Source of the DNA: Thermoleophilia bacterium UBA6103
Lineage (GTDB): Bacteria > Actinomycetota > Thermoleophilia > UBA2241
Assembly (NCBI GenBank): GCA_002423545.1
Contig: DIWP01000015.1
Location: forward strand, 1 to 64,000
Direction of reading: 5' to 3'
DNA: 64,000 nucleotides
In this document: piece by piece, positions 59,958-64,000 of the stretch
Layout of the letters: the number at the start of each line of letters is the position of its first letter
Position numbering within the stretch: position 1 is the first letter of the stretch
Notes under the pieces: generated by a model
The model's input: the letters and a program-made list of their open reading frames with translations, nothing else
What the model was told of the DNA's origin: nothing
Databases searched by the model: none
Position numbers and translations under genes: made by a program

Positions 59958-61064
59958 ATGTGGGCGATCACGGTCAAGGAGCTGCTCCAGCTCAAGCGTG
60001 ACAAGCGGACGCTGGCGATGATGTTCATGCTGCCGTTCGTGTTCCTCATCGTGTTCGGCTACGCGGCCAGCTTCGACGTCAAGGAGATCAGCACGCTGGT
60101 CGTGGGACCCCACGCCGCACAGGCAGAGGCGCTGCTCCCGGAGCAGTTCAAGGTCGTCGCCACCGATGCACAGGGCGACCGGGACGACGCCGTCGAGGCC
60201 CTCCGCAGAGGTGAGGCGATCGCCGCCGTGGTCACCCCCAAGGAACCCGGCACACGACCTCAGCTGCTCCTCGACGGCACCGAGCTCTTCGCCACGCAGG
60301 CGGCCGAGATCGCGGCCGCCGACGCCGGGCCGGCGAGCGGGGCCGCCATCGAGATCGAGCCGGAGGTCCTCTTCAATCCCGAGCTGAGGACGTCGGTGAT
60401 CATGGTCCCCGGCCTGGTGGGCATCATCCTGGTGTTCATCGGCACCCTGGCGACCGCGCTCGGCGTGGTGCGCGAGCGGGCCACCGGCACCCTCGAACAG
60501 CTTGCCGTGATGCCTTTTCGCGCCGGCGATGTGTTCATCGGCAAGATCGCCCCTTACTTCCTCGTCGCCGCGCTCGACCTGATCGTCGTGGTGCTCGTCG
60601 GCATGCTGGTGTTCGACGTGCCGTTCCGGGGCAGCGTGCTCACCTTCGCTCTGGGGTCTGTCATCTTCCTGTTCGTCACCCTGGGCATCGGCGTGCTCAT
60701 CTCGACCGTCTCGCAGACGCAGGGCCAGGCCATACAGCTGGCGATGATGACGTTGCTGCCGCAGTTCCTCCTGTCGGGCCTCTTCTTCCCTCTCTACAGC
60801 ATGGTGCCGGCGGTGCGCTGGATCGGCTACCTGGTGCCGCTCACCTACTACATACGGATCTCTCGCGGCGTGATGGTACGCGGGGCCCCCATCGACGCCC
60901 TCTGGCTGCCGTTCCTCATGCTCACGGTCCTGAGCTGCGTCGTCTTCGGCCTCTCTGTCCTGCGCTTCCGCCGCGACCTGGCTCCGTCGGCGCGCCGTGG
61001 CCGCCGCCACAAGCAGGCAGCCACGCACCCGTCGATGGGAGCGGCCACGGAAGGAGACCTGTGA
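59958..61064 (+). CDS. ABC-2 type transporter permease
   Basis: 368 residues. The first membrane helix (about 20-38, MLPFVFLIVFGYAASF) is followed by a large outside domain (40-145) and five more helices from about 150, with the ABC-2 pattern VVRERATGTLEQLAVMPFRAGDVFIGKIAPYF and LLSGLFFPLYSMVPAVRWIGYLVPLTYYI. It is similar in layout to YhhJ/YbhR-type drug or lipid exporters. The ATG follows GGAGG about 12 nt upstream. The next gene starts within its stop codon (GTGA). Confidence 0.92.
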   Translation: MWAITVKELLQLKRDKRTLAMMFMLPFVFLIVFGYAASFDVKEISTLVVGPHAAQAEALLPEQFKVVATDAQGDRDDAVEALRRGEAIAAVVTPKEPGTRPQLLLDGTELFATQAAEIAAADAGPASGAAIEIEPEVLFNPELRTSVIMVPGLVGIILVFIGTLATALGVVRERATGTLEQLAVMPFRAGDVFIGKIAPYFLVAALDLIVVVLVGMLVFDVPFRGSVLTFALGSVIFLFVTLGIGVLISTVSQTQGQAIQLAMMTLLPQFLLSGLFFPLYSMVPAVRWIGYLVPLTYYIRISRGVMVRGAPIDALWLPFLMLTVLSCVVFGLSVLRFRRDLAPSARRGRRHKQAATHPSMGAATEGDL

Positions 61065-62980
61065 GCACGCCCGACCCGTCCCACCCCTGCGCGGTCGACG
61101 GGCTGACGGTGCGCTACGGGCGGCACATGGCGCTGCAGGACGTCACGCTGGCGGTGCCGTCCGGTGCCATCACAGCCGTGGTCGGCGGCGACGGCGCCGG
61201 CAAGACGACCTTGTCACGGACCGTCGCCGGCCTCGTACGGCCGAGCGCCGGTGAGGTCCGCCGGCCGGACCGACGCGATCTCGGCTTCATCTCCGGCACC
61301 ACCGGCGTCTACCGCGACCTCACGGTCGCCGAGAACCTCGACTTCGCGGCCCGCGCCTACGGCGCCGCGACCGGATCCAGCGGGCGCCGCGATGAGCTGC
61401 TCGAGCGGATCGGCCTCGCCGGTTTCGAGGGTCGTCTGGCCGGCGACTTGTCCGGTGGCATGCGGCAGAAGCTGGCCGTGGCGCTGGCACTCCTGCATCA
61501 GCCGCGGGTGCTCATCCTCGACGAGGCCACCACCGGCGTCGATCCGGTGAGCCGGGCGGAGCTGTGGCGCACCGTCTCCGGGGCGGCTGCCGACGGTGCC
61601 GCCGTGCTCATGGCGACGACCTACCTCGACGAAGCCGAGCGCGCCGGCTGGATCTGCCTGCTCGACCGCGGTCGGATGCTGCTCTCGGCGCCACCCGCCG
61701 AGATCGTGGCGACCGTCCGCGACGGGATATACGTCGCGCCGGCCGGCGACACCGCGCCGGCCCAGCCGGCCTGGCGCAGCGGCACCACATGGCGCATCTG
61801 GTCGCCGGACGGCCCTCCGCCATGCCCCGCCGGCCGGGTGACGCCGGCCGCAGCAGACCTGACCGACGCGGTCATCGTCGCCATGCTCAGGGCCGAGCCG
61901 GTGCCGACCGACAAGGACGCGCTCCCGATCACGCATCTCCCGCCCATCGCCACGACAATCGAAGACGACGACCCGCCGGCGGCTTCGAGACTCGAGAAGG
62001 CGCCCAGCCCCGCCCCGCCGGATGCGGGCTCCGCCGTCGGCGGAGCCACGCGCACCAGCATTCCGGGAACGGCTCGCGACGACGACAGCCTTGTCGTCGG
62101 CCGTGGCCTGGTGCGCCGCTTCGGCTCGTTCACTGCCGTCGACCATGTGGACATCGCGGTGTGCCCCGGCGAGGTCGTCGGCCTGCTGGGCGCCAACGGC
62201 GCCGGCAAGACGACGCTGATCCGTCTCCTCCTGGGCCTGCTGTTGCCGACCGCCGGCGAGATCTCACTGCTCGGACTGCCGCCCTCGCGGGCGACGCGCA
62301 GGCAGACCGGCTACGTCCCGCAGGGCCTGGGACTGTGGGACGACCTGACCGTCACCGAGAACCTGCTGTTCGCGACGGCCGCCTTCGGCGTGCGTCCGCC
62401 CGCCGCACTCGACCCGGATCTGAGCGCCGCCGGTGACACACTCGTCAGAGACCTGCCCCTCGGCCTTCGCCGGCGGCTCGCGTTCGCGGCCGCGCTCGCA
62501 CACACTCCACGCCTGCTGGTCCTCGATGAGCCCACGTCGGGCGTCGATCCACTGGCTCGCGCCCGTCTCTGGGAGACGGTCCGCACGGCGGCGACGACCG
62601 GCGTCGGTGTCCTGGTCACGACCCACTACATGGCCGAGGCGAGTCAGTGCGACCGCCTGATCATCATGGCCGGCGGTCGCATCGCGCTGTCCGGAACGGT
62701 CTCCGACCTGGTCGGAAGCCGGACCGCCGCCGAGATCGACTGTGGCGACTGGTCGGCCGCGTTCGCGGCGCTGGACGGCGCCGGGCTGCCGGTCTCCCTG
62801 AACGGCCGGCGGCTGCGCGTGCCGGTCGCCGCTGCGACGATCGCCGAGAAGACGCTGGCCGATCACGGTCTGGCGGCACGACTGCACCGGGTCCCCGCCT
62901 CTCTCGAGGAGGTCTTCGTCGAGATCACAGCCGGACGCCACCCGGACCCGGACAGCCCCATCGAGGAGACGGCTCCATGA
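61061..62980 (+). CDS. Double-ATPase ABC transporter subunit
   Basis: 639 residues with two ABC ATPase domains in one chain, as in RbbA/YhiH- and YbhF-like proteins. Domain 1 has Walker A GGDGAGKTT (near 45), signature LSGGMRQ (near 129) and Walker B VLILDEATTGVDP. A Pro/Ala-rich linker (about 270-345) follows. Domain 2 has Walker A GANGAGKTT (near 381), Walker B LLVLDEPTSGVDP and a degenerate signature, LPLGLRR. It pairs with the upstream permease. The GTG start overlaps the permease stop. The cargo is unknown; drug export is the usual guess for such operons. Confidence 0.92.
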   Translation: MSTPDPSHPCAVDGLTVRYGRHMALQDVTLAVPSGAITAVVGGDGAGKTTLSRTVAGLVRPSAGEVRRPDRRDLGFISGTTGVYRDLTVAENLDFAARAYGAATGSSGRRDELLERIGLAGFEGRLAGDLSGGMRQKLAVALALLHQPRVLILDEATTGVDPVSRAELWRTVSGAAADGAAVLMATTYLDEAERAGWICLLDRGRMLLSAPPAEIVATVRDGIYVAPAGDTAPAQPAWRSGTTWRIWSPDGPPPCPAGRVTPAAADLTDAVIVAMLRAEPVPTDKDALPITHLPPIATTIEDDDPPAASRLEKAPSPAPPDAGSAVGGATRTSIPGTARDDDSLVVGRGLVRRFGSFTAVDHVDIAVCPGEVVGLLGANGAGKTTLIRLLLGLLLPTAGEISLLGLPPSRATRRQTGYVPQGLGLWDDLTVTENLLFATAAFGVRPPAALDPDLSAAGDTLVRDLPLGLRRRLAFAAALAHTPRLLVLDEPTSGVDPLARARLWETVRTAATTGVGVLVTTHYMAEASQCDRLIIMAGGRIALSGTVSDLVGSRTAAEIDCGDWSAAFAALDGAGLPVSLNGRRLRVPVAAATIAEKTLADHGLAARLHRVPASLEEVFVEITAGRHPDPDSPIEETAP

Positions 62981-63042
62981 GCGCCCCCGACCTTTCGCCG
63001 AACGCCTGCGAAGCGTCGGCGGACGGAGGACTGCCGGCATGA
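62977..63042 (+). CDS. 21-residue coupling ORF
   Basis: Its ATG overlaps the ABC ATPase stop (ATGA) and its TGA overlaps the TetR ATG (ATGA). The product starts MSAPDLSPNACEASADGG and has no recognisable feature. The ribosome site of tetR (GGAGGA) lies inside it. It is probably a translational relay more than a functional peptide. Confidence 0.4.
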   Translation: MSAPDLSPNACEASADGGLPA

Positions 63043-63854
63043 GCGATCGTCGCCCGGCACCGCGGACGCCGGCCGGCGCCGGCCGGCGGGCGCACAGCGG
63101 ACGCCGGCCGGGGGCGCCCGACACCCGCCGCGACATCCTGCACGCGGCGCGAGAGCTGTTCGCCGCCCGCGGCTACGAGCGCGCGACCATCCGCGCCGTC
63201 GCCGCGGCGGCACATGTCGACCCGGCCCTTGTACATCACTACTTCGGGACCAAGGACGACCTGCTGACGGCGGCGCTGACGCCACCCATCGATGTGGCCG
63301 AACGCCTGCCGCGCGTGTTCGCCGCTGTCGGAGGTACCGCCGGCGAGCGGATCGCGCGCGCCTTCCTCGGCATCTGGGAAGACCCGGAGCTGCGGCCCGC
63401 GTACATGGCGATCGTGCGCTGCGCCGCCTCGCACTCGCAGGCCGCCGACATCATGCGCGGGGTGCTGGCGCGACAGGTCATCGGCCCCATGGTCGCCACC
63501 ATCCCTGCCGCCGACGCGCCGCTGCGCGCCACGCTGGTGGCCGCGCAGCTCATCGGCCTGGCGATGGCGCGCTACCTGACCCGCCTGGAGCCTCTGGCCC
63601 AGATCGACGTCGAGACGCTCGTGGCCGCCGTCGCCCCGACCATCGACCGGTATCTCACCGCACCGCTGCCCGAAGAGAGCGGACCACGCACGAGGCCGCC
63701 ATCGGGTGAACGAGACGGAGGGCACGGCGACCGTACCGGGGATCGCGCCCCCGGCGACACCGGCCCGAGGCTTCCGGGCGGCGGCGATCAGCGCCGCGAT
63801 CGCGTCGAGCCGGAACGACATGGCGGTGGCCCTCACGGTCAGCCGTCGAGTTGA
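63039..63854 (+). CDS. TetR-family transcriptional regulator
   Basis: 271 residues. A disordered start (1-28) is followed by the TetR helix-turn-helix (TRRDILHAARELFAARGYERATIRAVAAAAHVDPALVHHYFGTKDDLL in outline, about 29-78), a TetR_C_17-like ligand domain to about 205, and a Gly/Arg/Asp-rich tail of about 60 residues. It is the last gene of the ABC operon and probably represses it through the inverted repeat at 59888. The ATG follows GGAGGA at 8 nt. Confidence 0.93.
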   Translation: MSDRRPAPRTPAGAGRRAHSGRRPGAPDTRRDILHAARELFAARGYERATIRAVAAAAHVDPALVHHYFGTKDDLLTAALTPPIDVAERLPRVFAAVGGTAGERIARAFLGIWEDPELRPAYMAIVRCAASHSQAADIMRGVLARQVIGPMVATIPAADAPLRATLVAAQLIGLAMARYLTRLEPLAQIDVETLVAAVAPTIDRYLTAPLPEESGPRTRPPSGERDGGHGDRTGDRAPGDTGPRLPGGGDQRRDRVEPERHGGGPHGQPSS

Positions 63855-63890
63855 CGTACAATAGGCCACAGGCAGGAGGCAGCGGTCGCC

Positions 63891-64000
63891 ATGATACGGA
63901 CGGACTTCGAGTCCTTGCGCACTTTTCGCTTCGTCCTCCGTTCTGCCGGCCGGTCTCCTGCTGCTGCATGCCGAGAGCAGGTGATGCGCGGCACACCGTC
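63891..64000 (+). CDS. Possible start of a gene running off the window
   Basis: The ATG at 63891 follows GGAGG by 11 nt and stays open to the window end (begins MIRTDFESLRTFRFVLRS). A TACAAT -10 lies at 63857-63862. Only 36 codons are visible, so the product cannot be named and the call is weak. Confidence 0.35.
   Translation, partial: MIRTDFESLRTFRFVLRSAGRSPAAACREQVMRGTP

Overview
The window is one continuous, GC-rich bacterial chromosome segment that is densely coded and uses many GTG starts. The division and cell-wall cluster, LexA-type box, PafBC-like WYL regulator, meso-diaminopimelate-type MurE and very high G+C point to an Actinomycetota lineage. A giant BadF/HgdC-type dehydratase activase, a non-pyrrolysine MttB-family methyltransferase and nickel-pincer (Lar) genes suggest an anaerobic or facultative lifestyle from a deep branch, not a streptomycete-type genome. 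The class is an inference; no rRNA or plasmid/phage hallmark is present.

Layout. 1-5 kb: 5' part of leuS, two secreted or anchored polysaccharide deacetylases and a membrane metallophosphoesterase. 5-7.4 kb: a tRNA-Ala(GGC) with a good promoter, followed by a small accessory patch: a tandem repeat, a VOC-family gene with an internal deletion, a perfect LexA-type SOS box and an unrecognised 505-aa protein. 7.5-13.8 kb: the giant activase, two STAS proteins and a double zinc-finger protein. 14-32.5 kb: a long leftward dcw/sec block, mraZ-rsmH-ftsL-ftsI-murE-murF-mraY-murD-(35-aa ORF)-ftsW-murG-murC-ftsQ-ftsZ-secD-secF. It is driven from a promoter overlapped by MraZ boxes, with a second near-consensus promoter before ftsZ. 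murB is absent from the block.

32.5-41 kb (leftward): LysM protein, pyrF, CPBP protease, AIM24 protein, enoyl-CoA hydratase, UvrD/PcrA helicase, a VIT/CCC1-like membrane protein and a DUF211 protein. 41.4-43.3 kb: one rightward secreted YCF48/BNR-type beta-propeller protein closed by a 19-bp hairpin. 43.4-49.7 kb (leftward): cysK-moeB-larE-cysE, then lysA with two nucleoside-recognition membrane proteins. 49.9-56.2 kb (rightward): amino-acid racemase, MttB-family methyltransferase, fused PafBC-like WYL regulator and LarA-family racemase. 56.2-59.7 kb (leftward): a GAF-GAF-GAF-SpoIIE phosphatase and an AlkD-like DNA alkylation repair protein. 60-63.9 kb (rightward): ABC-2 permease, double-ATPase ABC protein, 21-codon coupling ORF and TetR regulator, with a strong promoter and an operator-like inverted repeat.

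Functional links: the dcw/sec block makes and divides the envelope. LysA works on the diaminopimelate that MurE uses. CysE and CysK make cysteine next to LarE, which supplies sulfur for the LarA cofactor; a LarA homologue lies 10 kb away. The STAS proteins and the SpoIIE phosphatase are typical parts of a partner-switching stress circuit. The most unusual points are the MraZ-box arrays (including a second array on the opposite strand), the coupled small ORFs, the ftsQ without a usual start codon, the SOS box beside a decayed gene and an orphan protein, and the 24-bp palindrome before the WYL regulator.
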